Positions 1 through 13,711 are shown, numbered from the stretch's first letter. The stretch is DNA of 64,000 nt from Deinococcus sp. AJ005 (GCF_009017495.1 NZ_CP044990.1:2921001-2985000); one strand, 5' to 3'. Notes: a model not told the origin generated them from the letters alone. Translations and numbers: made by a program.

Positions 1-128
1 AAAAACGGCGGCGACGGGGACGCGACTGACGTCTGGCTCTGGCCCGGCTTCCTTGACCGTCTAGCCCAGAAACAGATGCTTTCAGGCCCTCAGACCTTTT
101 GACTTTTCAACCCTCCGCAGGAGTTTCC

Positions 129-1478
<1,350 letters not shown>

Positions 1479-1702
1479 GAAAAGAAGCTGGGCTGGCATT
1501 CCTGCACAGCGCGGACATTGACAGCCCAGCGACTTGAGCTGTTCACCATTGGCGCGTCTGGGGCCAGAGGTGTTGATCAGATCAATGCAGTGGGAATACG
1601 GTTTCAGCGTCATTGTCAGGGGTGACGAACGTGCAGCAGGGCCAGTGCTTCGGGTGTGGACCGCTCGGAAGCCATACAGGAGGCCACAGCAGAAATCCAA
1701 GA

Positions 1703-1741
1703 GAGCAGGCCAGAGACGACAACTGCGCCTCTGGCCTGCTC
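1703..1741 (-). terminator. Perfect 13-bp hairpin, possible terminator
   Basis: GAGCAGGCCAGAG (1703-1715) pairs perfectly with CTCTGGCCTGCTC (1729-1741) across a 13-nt loop. On the minus strand the stem is followed by a moderately T-rich stretch (TCTTGGATTTC). It lies just past the CCA end of the tRNA-like element, so it is best explained as that RNA's terminator. The rest of the 1479-1985 gap shows no credible gene. Confidence 0.5.
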
Positions 1742-1747
1742 AACTTG

Positions 1748-1870
1748 TGGTGATGGGCGGGGGGACTCGAACCCTCCTGGGGCCATCAGAAACCCACTCG
1801 CGCGCCCGTTGATGGAGGGGTGGGCAGCCTTCCCCTGATCTGCCGGGCCGCCTGGCCCACGCAGAAGAAA
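1748..1870 (-). ncRNA. Unassigned RNA with a tRNA-like 3' end (candidate)
   Basis: Read on the minus strand, the 3' part forms a T-arm-like hairpin (GAGGG, loop TTCGAGT, CCCCC, one A-C mismatch), then CGCCCATC, an A and an encoded CCA. A strong hairpin follows about 7 nt later. A possible 5' partner of the acceptor (CGTGGGC, about 1855-1861) would give an RNA of about 115 nt. No D-arm or anticodon arm could be drawn, and no tmRNA tag frame or UCA anticodon was found. It could be an unusual structured RNA, a decayed tRNA, or a tRNA 3' end left by an integrated element. The 5' end is a guess. Confidence 0.25.
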
Positions 1871-1985
1871 CCGTGAGATTTAAAGTTTCGACTGCCAGAT
1901 CGGTACCAAGAATGCCACGATAATGGGATGCAATTCTGTGCAGGGCGTACAGAAAAACTTTAGACACGGTTCAGATGGACGAGTT

Positions 1986-2642
1986 TCAGACGTCCAGCAC
2001 GCGGTAACCGTAGGCGTTGATGACCCGCACCCCAGAAACCGGATCCAGATATTCCAGCTTGCGGCCCTCGTACTCGTGGATGTGGCCGTGGACCATTAGT
2101 GGGGGGCGGCGGCGTTCCATGAACCGGTTCAGTTCCGGGCAGCCCCGGTGGGCGTAGTCGCTTCCGGCGTGTGGCCCGGTGGGCGGGGCATGCGTGAGCA
2201 GGATATCCACGCCGCCGCGTGCGCGCCACGCCAGTTTGGCCAGCCCCCAGCGGGCCTCGTAGGCGCTGTACTGCCCGCCTCCCTTCTCGCGGTAACGGGG
2301 TGCGCCGCCCCAGCCCGCGATCTTCAACCCGGCTTCCTCTACCACGCGCCCGTGCGCCGCGATCACGCCGCGTGGAGGAATACGCCCGTCGCCCTCGTTG
2401 ACATACTCGTTCTCGTGGTTGCCGTGGACATAAATGATCGGCACGGTCAACTTGGTGGCCAGAAATTCAAGGTAATACCCCGGAATGTCCCCGGCAGCCA
2501 GCACCGCATCCACCTCCGGCAGGCCCTGTGGAAAGCCCGCGCGGTACACGAAAGGATGGACGTAATCCGCCAGCACCATGACTCTTCTGCCCAGCACACG
2601 GGGCTGAACGGCGGAAGAGGACTCGGGGATGGTCTGGGTCAT
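1986..2642 (-). CDS. Metallophosphoesterase family protein
   Basis: Calcineurin-like phosphoesterase of 218 residues, predicted to hydrolyse a phosphoester with two metal ions; the substrate is unknown. Visible metal motifs in order are LADYVH near the N-terminus, GDIPGYY, GNHENEY, LLTHAPP and GHIH near the C-terminus. The first motif reads D-x-x-H instead of the usual D-x-H, which makes the first metal site atypical. The gene is divergent from an acetyltransferase gene that starts 39 nt away. No signal peptide is seen, so a cytoplasmic location is expected. Family membership is clear, the reaction is not. Confidence 0.8.
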   Translation of the reverse strand: MTQTIPESSSAVQPRVLGRRVMVLADYVHPFVYRAGFPQGLPEVDAVLAAGDIPGYYLEFLATKLTVPIIYVHGNHENEYVNEGDGRIPPRGVIAAHGRVVEEAGLKIAGWGGAPRYREKGGGQYSAYEARWGLAKLAWRARGGVDILLTHAPPTGPHAGSDYAHRGCPELNRFMERRRPPLMVHGHIHEYEGRKLEYLDPVSGVRVINAYGYRVLDV

Positions 2643-2681
2643 GGGGCTGCCGGGGCGAAAGATTCAGGATACCGTGCCCGC

Positions 2682-3209
2682 GTGCCTCTTCTCTTCACGC
2701 CGCGTTTACGGCTGCTGCCCCTGACCCGCGCCCTGATCATCGCCCGGCTGGAAGGCGAGGATTTTACACTGACCTGCGACACGCCGGACGGCCCGCTGGA
2801 CATCTTCTTTCCTGCTGCGTGGCCCGGTGACCCGCTGGGGGCCTTTCCCTTTTACCTGACCCAGACGGACCGGGCAGGCGAGGTGCCAGAGAACTTCGTG
2901 GCCGTTACGCGCGTGGGTTCGCGCGCCATCGGCCAGTTGGGCGGCAAGGGCAGGCCGAACGCGGCAGGCGAGCTGGAAATCGGTTATGGCCTGAACCCGG
3001 AAGCGTGGGGACAGGGGCTGGCCACCGAGGCCGTCGGCGCGCTCGTGGCCCACCTGCACGCCCGCCCGGACGTGCAGACCGTGACTGCCCAGACCGCCCT
3101 CCACAACCGCGCCAGCGAACGTGTGCTGGAGAAACTGGACTTCGTACGAACGGGCAGGGGCTGGGATAAGGAGGATGGGGAATTGACCGTGTGGGCGCAG
3201 CGAGGTTAA
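2682..3209 (+). CDS. GNAT family N-acetyltransferase (RimJ-like)
   Basis: A 175-residue acetyl-CoA-dependent acetyltransferase. It opens with FTPRLRLLPLT, typical of RimJ/RimL-like members, and has the acetyl-CoA motif as WGQGLATEAVGALV, followed by HNRASERVLEKLDF near the C-terminus. The GTG at 2682 is chosen because TACCGT (2670-2675) sits 6 nt upstream as a -10 box for a leaderless message. A longer upstream reading frame would run through the divergent phosphoesterase gene and is not credible. The acceptor substrate, protein or small molecule, cannot be told from sequence. Confidence 0.8.
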   Translation: MPLLFTPRLRLLPLTRALIIARLEGEDFTLTCDTPDGPLDIFFPAAWPGDPLGAFPFYLTQTDRAGEVPENFVAVTRVGSRAIGQLGGKGRPNAAGELEIGYGLNPEAWGQGLATEAVGALVAHLHARPDVQTVTAQTALHNRASERVLEKLDFVRTGRGWDKEDGELTVWAQRG

Positions 3210-3351
3210 GTGCGCCATTCGCCGCCGAGTTTGAGCCACCCGGCAGCATGAATATTCATCTGAACATCCGTTAAGTCCGTGCCACGCCATTTCCGCAAAA
3301 ATAATGTTGCAGCCGCAAGGCATAAGCCCATTCGTCCCATAAGCTGCATGC

Positions 3352-4251
<900 letters not shown>

Positions 4252-4274
4252 GCGATTGACACACAGAACCACCG

Positions 4275-4308
4275 AAACGCCCCGCATCAATTTGCATGCG
4301 GGGCGTTT
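4275..4308. terminator. Bidirectional rho-independent terminator
   Basis: A perfect 13-bp stem (4275-4287 with 4296-4308) of sequence AAACGCCCCGCAT and its complement closes an 8-nt loop. The A-tract on one side and the T-tract on the other let it work in both directions, which suits its place between the convergent arginase and DinB-family genes. Confidence 0.9.
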
Positions 4309-4323
4309 CAGCAGTTCCAGATC

Positions 4324-4905
4324 TTAAATCTGTTCGGTCTCAGTTTCCTCGGGATCGTCCAGTTCTGGATCATCCAGCCCCTCGCTGGCCGTGGCCTGGG
4401 GCCGGGCGAAACGCAGGTAATCGGACCAGGGGGGCGTGTGCCCCAACTGACGCACCATCAGCGCGATCTGGGCGGTGTGGCGAATCTCGTGGGTCATGAC
4501 GTTCCACATCAACTGGTCCAGGGTCACGGTGTCACTGGCCGGGTCGTCCTGAATCAGTTTGATGCTGCGGTCCAGATCAGGCTCCGAATCCAGGAACGCC
4601 TGCGTCTGCTGGCTGACTGTGCGCCCGTAGTCGATGATCCAGGACAGCTCGTACTGCCCGGCCTGCGGTTTGACCCAGTCGTGCTTGAACCGTCCGTCGC
4701 TCTGAAGGTTCTCGCCGCGCGCGATGTAATGGACCCAGTGGTCCTCGACATCCGTGGTGTGCAGCAAGAGATCCTTGATGCTGTGAAAGCGGTCCCCGGA
4801 CTCGATCAGATCGCGGTCCAGGTCGGCGGCGGGCAGGGCACGCAGATAATTCCACAGTTGTTCGCGTGCGGCAGACAGGTAGGTGTAATACTCGCGAACA
4901 TTCAT
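4324..4905 (-). CDS. DinB family protein
   Basis: A 193-residue four-helix protein of the DinB/YfiT superfamily, a group expanded in Deinococcus and often linked to damage or thiol metabolism. Three candidate metal-binding histidines can be placed: one in [11 protein letters not shown] and the pair in [14 protein letters not shown]. The C-terminal 20 residues are very acidic. Its ATG overlaps the TGA of the upstream dus gene (ATGA), so the two are translationally coupled in one transcript. The substrate or cofactor thiol is unknown. Confidence 0.8.
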   Translation of the reverse strand: MNVREYYTYLSAAREQLWNYLRALPAADLDRDLIESGDRFHSIKDLLLHTTDVEDHWVHYIARGENLQSDGRFKHDWVKPQAGQYELSWIIDYGRTVSQQTQAFLDSEPDLDRSIKLIQDDPASDTVTLDQLMWNVMTHEIRHTAQIALMVRQLGHTPPWSDYLRFARPQATASEGLDDPELDDPEETETEQI

Positions 4906-6020
4906 GGATAACTCCCAGCATACTCTGTAGAAGCCCTTGAAACCGCCCCTGTCTGAACTGTCCCGCCCTGCGGCAGTGAATCTGCCAATGAATTTGGCTG
5001 GAGAATCAGCAGAGGAGCCAGCACCCGCCTGACATCGGCCACGGTCACCACCTGGGTCAGATCGGAGTGCAGCTCGGGATAATCCGGCAAGTATTTGGGC
5101 AGCACCTTGCGGAGTGGGCGCAGGGTCAGGCGGCCCGTGTCGTCGTTGTAGAACTGCGTCTGAAGTTCGGCGTGGCGTAGCGCAGTCTGTGCGCGGGCCT
5201 GGGCGCTGGGCCGCTCCCCGTGGTTCTGCCCTTCTGCCAGCGCGCGGAAGATCCAGGGGTTGCCCACCGAGCCGCGCCCGATCATCACGGCGGCCACGCC
5301 ACTGGCCTGCTGGCGCTGCTGGGCCGTCTGCGCGTCCTGGATGTCGCCGCTGCCCACCACCGGCACCGATACGCTCTCTGCCACGCGGGCAATCGCGTCC
5401 CAATCGGCCTCGCCGGTATAACGCTGGCGGCTGGTGCGACCATGCACGGTGATCAGCGACGCCCCTGCTCCCTCCAGCCCCTGCGCCACCTCCACGCTGC
5501 GGTCCGTATCCCAGCCCAGGCGGATCTTGGCGCTCACGTCCAGCGCGGTGGCTGCCCGCATGGCCTGAATCAGCGTGAAGGCCACTTCCGGCGTCTGGAG
5601 CAGGCACGCGCCGCCCTTACCGCGAATTTTAGGCACCGGACACCCCATATTCAGGTCAATGGCCGCCGGGACAAACCACGCCTCCGCACGGGCCACGGCA
5701 GCAGCAAGCAGTTCGGGTTCCGCGCCGAAGAGCTGCACCACCCGCCCCTGCTCCCCGGCATAGGGGCGGCCCAGATTCAGTTTCTCGGTATCACCGCCCA
5801 GCACCAGTCCACGCGCACTGATCATCTCGCTGACGGTCCACAGCGCGCCCTGTTCGGCAGCCAGTTGCCGCATGGGGGCGTCGCTGTAGCCCGCCATCGG
5901 GGCCAGCACCGCACCGGGGCGCGATAGCCGGACCGCGTAAAACCCTGACGCGGGCGGTCTGCCAGCACTCGGGCTGTCAGAACCCGAGGTGTCAGAAAAG
6001 GGAGAGGCGTGGACGGTCAT
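4902..6020 (-). CDS. dus: tRNA-dihydrouridine synthase
   Basis: FMN-dependent reduction of uridine to dihydrouridine in tRNA D-loops. The 372-residue TIM-barrel protein has the start of the flavin-binding barrel ([15 protein letters not shown]), the active-site segment [11 protein letters not shown] with its catalytic Cys, [15 protein letters not shown] and the phosphate-binding GSGDI and [13 protein letters not shown]. The ATG at 6020 is preferred over in-frame starts at 6023 and 6038 because TACCCT (6027-6032) then lies exactly 6 nt upstream, as in other leaderless genes here. It leads a two-gene operon with the DinB-family gene. Which uridines are modified cannot be read from sequence. Confidence 0.92.
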   Translation of the reverse strand: MTVHASPFSDTSGSDSPSAGRPPASGFYAVRLSRPGAVLAPMAGYSDAPMRQLAAEQGALWTVSEMISARGLVLGGDTEKLNLGRPYAGEQGRVVQLFGAEPELLAAAVARAEAWFVPAAIDLNMGCPVPKIRGKGGACLLQTPEVAFTLIQAMRAATALDVSAKIRLGWDTDRSVEVAQGLEGAGASLITVHGRTSRQRYTGEADWDAIARVAESVSVPVVGSGDIQDAQTAQQRQQASGVAAVMIGRGSVGNPWIFRALAEGQNHGERPSAQARAQTALRHAELQTQFYNDDTGRLTLRPLRKVLPKYLPDYPELHSDLTQVVTVADVRRVLAPLLILQPNSLADSLPQGGTVQTGAVSRASTEYAGSYP

Positions 6021-6185
6021 CATCTCAGGGTAGCGCACCCCCCCACCCCTTGAGATGAACCCCCCCTCAAGCGCTGGGATAAGGGAAATTCATACCCGTG
6101 TCAGAAGGCGGGGTGTATGCTCTTTCTCAGTCCAGTCCCTTCCTCTCCCCCCTCATTCCTGCCACACTGGACAGGAGGCTCCGCC

Positions 6186-6689
6186 TTGAATTCCACTCCG
6201 CTGGCGCTGCACCACGCGCCGCTGCTGCATATGCTCTACACCGCCTCTCCGGGTTACTTTGCCCTGCTGGGCAGCCGTATCCCGTCCCTGCGCGAGACCG
6301 AACGGGACGTGGAAATCGCCCTGCTCGACCCGCGCCGCCGCCTGGAACTGCTGCATGACGCACAGGGCGAACTGGTGGGCAGCCTTGACTACAAGCTTGA
6401 CTACCCGCAACCCGGCGACCTGACCATCAATCTGCTGCTGATCCGCGAGGACCGCCAGTCCCAGCGTCTGGGCGAACAGGCCGTCCGCGATCTGGAGGAA
6501 CGCCTGCCGCCCCAGATCACGCGCATCCTGGCCAGTGTGCTGGGCGAGAATCCGCGCGGCGTCCGCTTCTGGGAAAGGCTGGGCTTCGAGTTCACGGTGG
6601 ACGCCCGCCCGGTCATGACCTGGTACGCCAAACCCCTGCACGCCCGCCTGCATGACACGGACCCCAGCCTGAGGGTGGCCAGCGACTGA
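6186..6689 (+). CDS. GNAT family N-acetyltransferase
   Basis: A 167-residue acetyltransferase-like protein. The core strand LTINLLLIREDRQSQRLGEQ holds the acetyl-CoA motif in weakened form (QSQRLGEQA rather than R-x-x-G-x-G/A), followed by ASVLGENPRGVRFWERLGF, a typical GNAT C-terminal half. The TTG at 6186 is taken as start because AGGAGGC (6172-6178) is a strong ribosome-binding site at the right distance; an ATG at 6117 has no such site. It converges on rtcB. The substrate is unknown, and the altered motif leaves activity uncertain. Confidence 0.75.
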   Translation: MNSTPLALHHAPLLHMLYTASPGYFALLGSRIPSLRETERDVEIALLDPRRRLELLHDAQGELVGSLDYKLDYPQPGDLTINLLLIREDRQSQRLGEQAVRDLEERLPPQITRILASVLGENPRGVRFWERLGFEFTVDARPVMTWYAKPLHARLHDTDPSLRVASD

Positions 6690-6724
6690 CACCCGCTTTG
6701 CTCAGCAGAGTGAAACGGGAGAAT

Positions 6725-6752
6725 TAAAAAGCCCTCCCCGTGTAGGAGAGGG
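6725..6752 (-). terminator. Terminator of rtcB
   Basis: On the minus strand a stem of eight positions with one mismatch (6732-6739 with 6745-6752) is followed by CTTTTTAA, a rho-independent terminator placed 17 nt past the rtcB stop. Confidence 0.7.
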
Positions 6753-6768
6753 TTGGGTCAGGAACGGG

Positions 6769-8172
6769 CTAGATGTCCTCGCTGCCGCTGTCCATACGGA
6801 CCACCTTCGGCGTGAACCGGGCCACCACCTCCACCAGATCGGTCTGACGCGCAATTACGTCCTCGATGCGCTTGTACGCCTGCGGGGCCTCGTCGATGCC
6901 GCCGCCCATCAGCGTGACGCCGCGCTCCTTGAGGTAAGCCGTGACTTCCTTTTTCACCAGCTTACTGATGGCAGCCTTGCGCCCCAACTGGCGGCCCGCG
7001 CCGTGGCTGGCGCTGGCCAGGGCGTCCCCGTGGCCCCGCCCGCGCACCACGAAACCGGGATCGGCCATGCTGCCGGGGATGAGTCCCAGTTGCCCAGCAG
7101 CAGCAGGGGTTGCCCCCTTGCGGTGGACGATTAGTTCCTGGCCGTTCACATGCTGCTTCCAGGCCAGATTGTGGCTGTTGTGGGCGGAGGCCAGCACGTC
7201 CACCCCCAGAGCGCGGGCCAGCCGCGCATGGATCAGCTCATGGTTGGCCAGCGCGTAACGTCCGGCCAGATTCATGGCCTGCCAGTACGCCTGTCCTTCC
7301 TCGGAGTCCAAGGACAGCCACGCCAGCTTTTTAGCGGCTGGATCGAGGTTGGGATGCAGTCGCTCGGCCAGAGTGGTGAAGTGCCCGGCCACCTGCGCCC
7401 CGAAGCCGCGCGAGCCGCTGTGGGACAGCAACGCCAGGTATTCCCCGGCCTCCAGCCCCAGGTCAGCAGCGCCCAGCGTCAGCGTGCCGAACTCCGCAAA
7501 GTGGTTGCCGCTGCCAGAACTGCCGATCTGCGCCGCCGCCTTCTCGAACAGGTGGCCCAGCAGGGGCTGATCGTCCCAGGTACTTTCGTGTAGAACCTCG
7601 TGATCCTCGCGCTCGCGCTTCTCGAAGGCCACCCCCGCGCCGAAGCGGGTGTGCTTGAGTAGCAGGGTTTTCGCCTCTTCCAGTTTCAGCGCGCCGGGCT
7701 GCATGGCGAAGATGCTCAGGCGCATGCTGCACCCGATATCGACGCCCACGCCATACGGGATCACCGCATTCTCCGTCGCCAGCACGCCGCCAATCGGCAG
7801 GCCGTAACCCACATGCGCGTCGGGCATCAGTGCCCCGGCGCGGGTGATCGGCAGACGCATCGCCACATCCATCTGCGCGCGTGCGCCCGGCTCGATCAGG
7901 TCCGCTCCCCACACGCCGTAGGGCAGCGGAACTGGCCGCAGGGCCGCACCCTTCTCACTTTCATTCAAGGCAGCGAGAGCGCTTAGCTCTGCGGCCAGTT
8001 CCGCGTAGATGCCGCCCGTCAGGTATACAGCGGGGTCTGCTTGAACTGCGCGCAATTCGTCCAAAATCTCGCCGCGTTCCAGTCCCGCGCCCTCGCGCAG
8101 GGCGGCGGCAGCCACGGCCAGCCCAATGGCCTTTCTCTCGAATCCCAGTTTTGTGATGTGCTTTCCGTTCAT
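6769..8172 (-). CDS. rtcB: RNA-splicing ligase RtcB
   Basis: Joins RNA 2',3'-cyclic phosphate (3'-phosphate) ends to 5'-OH ends using GTP and manganese. The 467-residue length is normal. Family motifs are present in order: GVGVDIGCSMRL with the metal-binding Asp and Cys, GSGNHFAEF, SHSGSRGFG, SAHNSHN, HRKGATPA, GSMADPGF and SASHGAGR with the guanylylated His. No archease, RtcA or RtcR gene is adjacent, so it is a stand-alone RNA repair ligase here. The 250-bp gap upstream (8173-8422) shows nothing beyond the promoter of the next gene. Confidence 0.95.
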   Translation of the reverse strand: MNGKHITKLGFERKAIGLAVAAAALREGAGLERGEILDELRAVQADPAVYLTGGIYAELAAELSALAALNESEKGAALRPVPLPYGVWGADLIEPGARAQMDVAMRLPITRAGALMPDAHVGYGLPIGGVLATENAVIPYGVGVDIGCSMRLSIFAMQPGALKLEEAKTLLLKHTRFGAGVAFEKREREDHEVLHESTWDDQPLLGHLFEKAAAQIGSSGSGNHFAEFGTLTLGAADLGLEAGEYLALLSHSGSRGFGAQVAGHFTTLAERLHPNLDPAAKKLAWLSLDSEEGQAYWQAMNLAGRYALANHELIHARLARALGVDVLASAHNSHNLAWKQHVNGQELIVHRKGATPAAAGQLGLIPGSMADPGFVVRGRGHGDALASASHGAGRQLGRKAAISKLVKKEVTAYLKERGVTLMGGGIDEAPQAYKRIEDVIARQTDLVEVVARFTPKVVRMDSGSEDI

Positions 8173-8422
8173 AGTCTTTCCCTTTGTGTCAGAGGCTCTC
8201 GCGCCTTCCGAAGTGTGCTTGATCGGGGTCAGTTGGACCGCGCCAATCTATTTCTTGATCCGAATTTCGGTCTGCTGGCATGTCCACCTCCCCCTTTGCT
8301 CCCCTCACTGTGCCGCATAGCCGGACATAGCAGCATCAGCACAATGGCGGGGCAATGGGCGGGACAGTGGCTTAGCGTGGCCCATCACAGACGCGTCACG
8401 CCCCGCTCCTATACTCAGTTTC

Positions 8423-9388
8423 ATGAAGCACTTTGCCCTCCTCTCCCTGGCGTTCCTGCTGGGAGGAACCCAGACCACCCAGGCCCAGACGCCCACACGC
8501 ACGGTCAATATCGGCCTGGGCTACAACCCGGACGTGCAATTCACGCCCTTTTATGTGGCCGACAAGCTGGGGTACTTTGCCGCCGAGGGGCTGAAGGTCA
8601 ACTATCAGCACGGCTACGTGACCCAACTGCTGCCTCTCCTGCTGCAAGGCAAACTGGACTTCGTGGTGGGCGATCCCGAAGACGCCATCTTCGCCAGGAA
8701 CCAGGGTGCAGACGTCAAATACATCATGACCATGTACCAGAAGAACCCAGTCACGGTCTTCAGCCTCAAGCCGCTGGACGGGATTGCCAGCTTAAAAGGC
8801 AAGACGGTGGGCATTCCTGGCCCTTACGGCAGCAGTTACCACGCCATTCAGGCCGTGCTGGACAGCGCCAACCTCAAGGAAGGCAAGGACATCACGTTGT
8901 CCACCATCGGCTTCACGCAGCAGGACGCGGTGCGGGCCGGGCGGGTGGACGCCGCCGTGGGCTACATCAACAACGACGTGGTGTTGCTGGGCCAGTCGGT
9001 GAAGAAGAAGGTCTATACCCTGGACATTTCCGCCGCGTACCCGATGGTGGGCGTGGGCCTGATCGCCTCCGGCAAGTCGCTAACGGGTGATCTGGCCGCC
9101 AAAGTGGTGCGGGCCAGCCAGCGCGGCCTGAAATTCACGGTGGCGGACCCCGCCCGCGCCTTCAAACTGGCCCAGCCCGTGTTTGGCAAGGCGGGGACGC
9201 TGGAGATCCTCAAGGCCAGCACGCCGCTGATGACCAGTGCCTACACGCAGGCCAACGGCATCGGCGCAAGCAATCCCGATGCCTGGACAAAAGCGGTGGC
9301 TGTCCTGGTCAAGCAGGGAAATCTGCCCGCCGGAGCGAAGGCGACGGACTATTACAGCAACGGGTTTATCAGCAAGACCTTGAAGTAG
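8423..9388 (+). CDS. ABC transporter substrate-binding protein, NMT1/SsuA-like
   Basis: A 321-residue periplasmic-type binding protein with a cleavable signal peptide (hydrophobic residues about 4-20, cut near AQA). VNIGLGYNPDVQFTPFYVA, the DFVVGDPEDAIFARNQG segment and GKTVGIPGPYGSS are typical of the NMT1/THI5-like family, which binds thiamine precursors, sulfonates or nitrate. No permease or ATPase gene is adjacent, so it must work with a transporter encoded elsewhere. TATACT (8410-8415) ends 7 nt before the ATG, indicating a leaderless message. No THI-box riboswitch was seen upstream, so a thiamine role is not supported by leader sequence. The ligand is unassigned. Confidence 0.82.
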   Translation: MKHFALLSLAFLLGGTQTTQAQTPTRTVNIGLGYNPDVQFTPFYVADKLGYFAAEGLKVNYQHGYVTQLLPLLLQGKLDFVVGDPEDAIFARNQGADVKYIMTMYQKNPVTVFSLKPLDGIASLKGKTVGIPGPYGSSYHAIQAVLDSANLKEGKDITLSTIGFTQQDAVRAGRVDAAVGYINNDVVLLGQSVKKKVYTLDISAAYPMVGVGLIASGKSLTGDLAAKVVRASQRGLKFTVADPARAFKLAQPVFGKAGTLEILKASTPLMTSAYTQANGIGASNPDAWTKAVAVLVKQGNLPAGAKATDYYSNGFISKTLK

Positions 9389-9395
9389 CGCGGGG

Positions 9396-9443
9396 CAACG
9401 GAAAGAGGCCGGAATGCATATTGCTTCCGGCCTCTTCCCGTTG
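9396..9443. terminator. Long terminator hairpin between convergent genes
   Basis: A 19-bp stem with one mismatch (9396-9414 with 9425-9443) around a 10-nt loop. It lies between the convergent binding-protein and ABC exporter genes and overlaps neither. There is no long T-tract, but stem length and position support a shared terminator. Confidence 0.7.
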
Positions 9444-9450
9444 GGTGGCG

Positions 9451-11330
<1,880 letters not shown>

Positions 11331-11334
<4 letters not shown>

Positions 11335-13319
11335 TTCAGCACCTCCTGACGGGTCTGGGTTTGCGTGGGCTGGGTTTGCGTAGCCTGGGTCTGGGTCGCC
11401 TGGGCGTCGCGGATGGCCTCCCGGCGCGCGGCCAGACGGTCCGCTGCCGCTTCGGGATCACCGATGGCGTCGTCTTCCTCGTCCAGATCGCTGGCCAGAC
11501 GTTGCAGGCGTTCCAGCTCGGCGTAATGGCCGTTCAGTTCCAGCAGCTCGTCGTGACTGCCCTGCTCGGTCACGCGGCCCTCTTCCAGCACCACGATCTT
11601 GTCGGCGTGGCGCAGCGTGCTGACGCGGTGGGCGATCAGGATCACGGTGCGGCCCTGGCTGACCTCGCGCAGGCCGTCCAGAATCTTGCGCTCGGTCTCG
11701 GTGTCCACCGCCGAGAGGCTGTCGTCCAGAATCAGGATGGCCGGTTCGCGCACGATGGCCCGCGCAATGGCGGTGCGCTGGCGCTGGCCGCCGCTGAGGG
11801 TCACGCCACGCTCGCCGAGCAGCGTCTCGAAGCCGTCTGGGAAGCCCTCGATGTCTTCCAGCAGTCCGGCCAGTCGGGCGGCGTTGCGGACCCGCTCCGG
11901 GTCAGGCTGCTGGGGAATATTCGGCACAGGCGGCGCACCCACCACGCTCACGCCAGTCTTGACCAGGGGCAACTCCTGCTTTTCCACCCCGAAGGCGATG
12001 TTGTTGGCCAGCGTGTCCCCGAACAGGAAGGGTTCCTGCGGCACCACGGCCACCGCGTCGTGCAGCACCCGCAGCGGAATGACCCGCAGATCATGGCCGT
12101 CCATGCGGACCACGCCGGAGCTGGGGTCCATGCTGCGGGTGATGAGCTGCCCCAGCACGGTCTTGCCGCTGCCGGTGGGGCCAGTGATGCCCAGAAAGGT
12201 CCCGGCAGGAACATGCAGATCGATACTTTTAAGCACCTCGCGGGTGCCGTAATTCATCGACACGTTCTGGAAGCGCAAGTCGCCGTCCAGCGTGCGGATG
12301 CTGGTGTCGGTGCGGCCCGGCACGTCCTGCACCTGGGCGCGGGCGTCGTACAGCTCACGCAGACGCAGCCACGACGCCAGCCCGCGCTGGGTCACGCCGG
12401 TAATCCAGCCGATCATCAGCATCGGGAAAGTCAGGCGTTCCAGGGTGCCCACGAACTGCACGAACATTCCCACCGTGAAGGCCCCGTTCGAGTTCAGGAT
12501 CAGCCGCCCGCCCACCAGCAGGATCAGCGCAAAAGCCAGCCCGAGCAGCAGGCTCATGAACGATCTGAGGGGACCGTCCACCTTGGTCAGCGCGATGTTG
12601 CGCTTCAGCAGTTCCAGGTTCATGGCCTTGTACTCGCTGATCTCGCGGTCCTCGATGGCGTAGCCCTTGACCACCCGCGCGCCGCTGAAGTTTTCCTGCG
12701 CCTTGCCCGCGATCTTGCTGTTCTGCTCCTGCGCCAGCCGGTGGCGCACATTGATCAGCCGCGCCAGATACGTCAGCACGCCCACGATGATGGGCACCAC
12801 CGCCAGCACGATCAGGGTCAGTTGCCAGCTCAGGCTGAACATCACGGCGAACGAGGTCAGAAAGCCCGACACGATGTTCACGATCTGCCAGAGGCCGAAA
12901 CCCAGCGTCTCGCGCACGGCGCTCAGATCGCCGGTCAGGCGGTTCATCAGGTCGCCGGTACTGGCGCGGTCGTAATACGGCTTGTCCAGCCCTTGCAGGT
13001 GGGCAAAGATGTCGCGCCGGATTTCGTACTCGGTCTGGCGCGAGGCCACCACGATCAATCGGCGCATGTACAGCATGAACACGCCCGCTGCCACCGCCGC
13101 CACCACGATGCCCAGCGCGTACCATCCAGCCTGCGCCAGCGTGATGCCGGGCGTGCCAGGATCGCCGTCGCGCGCCCCGGTCAGGCCGTCGATGACCAGA
13201 CGAATGAAATAGAAGGGCAACAGGTTGATGCTGTTGGCAAAGATGACCAGCACCATGCCGATGATGTACTGGCGCTGGTGCATTTTCAGATAGGGCCACA
13301 GGGAACGCAGACTGTCCAA
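11331..13319 (-). CDS. ABC exporter half-transporter, degenerate ATP site
   Basis: Partner subunit of 662 residues, first gene of the two-gene exporter operon. It has six membrane helices, then an ATPase domain with Walker [10 protein letters not shown] and signature [15 protein letters not shown]. Walker B reads [11 protein letters not shown], with Asp in place of the catalytic Glu, as in the degenerate site of heterodimers such as TM287/288. An insertion of about 40 residues follows the Q-loop region. The C-terminal tail is a low-complexity run of Q and T. The TTG at 13319 is chosen because ACGAGG lies about 8 nt upstream; a longer frame to 13526 is low-complexity and lacks homology. Confidence 0.88.
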
Positions 13320-13682
13320 GAGAAAAACCTCGTTGGGGTGACACGGTGGGCATGTCAGAAAAGGGGGCGAGAGAATCAAAGAGCGGGTCTGGGCCACCGG
13401 AAAAGGCGTCCAGAAACAACTCGTGCGCCGGACAGCATACGCCGCATGGCCTGGCAGGGAATGCGCCGAATGGCTCATAGCCCCGAAGCTGCCCAGCAAG
13501 TGGGGACGGCTGCCTGACCCATCCACCGGGAAGGTCCGCCCATGCTGGACAGCCCGCAGATCAACCCTGGTCAGACCTGTATGGAAGGCGAGAAAAGTCG
13601 CGCTGTTCTACAGATTCGGGAGTATGCCGAACAGTCAGGCCAGCCTTTCGGGGGCCGCTCAGGAAGCTCCCGCCAGCAAGGT

Positions 13683-13711
13683 TTGACACCCTCTATAACC
13701 AGTGCTACTAT
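13683..13711 (+). promoter_or_regulatory. Promoter of the tRNA-Thr/Tyr/Gly/Thr cluster
   Basis: A consensus -35 box TTGACA (13683-13688), a 17-bp spacer and TACTAT (13706-13711). It lies about 70 bp before the first tRNA and is among the best sigma-70-type promoters in the window. The remaining part of the gap 13320-13782 shows no gene. Confidence 0.85.

Noticed and set aside
1748..1870. Selenocysteine tRNA or tmRNA
   Set aside because: The 8-nt acceptor-like segment suggested it, but there is no UCA anticodon arm, no tag reading frame and no tmRNA 5' sequence.
8173..8422. Thiamine-type riboswitch before the NMT1-like gene
   Set aside because: No conserved riboswitch blocks were seen, and a TATACT box 7 nt before the ATG leaves no leader RNA.
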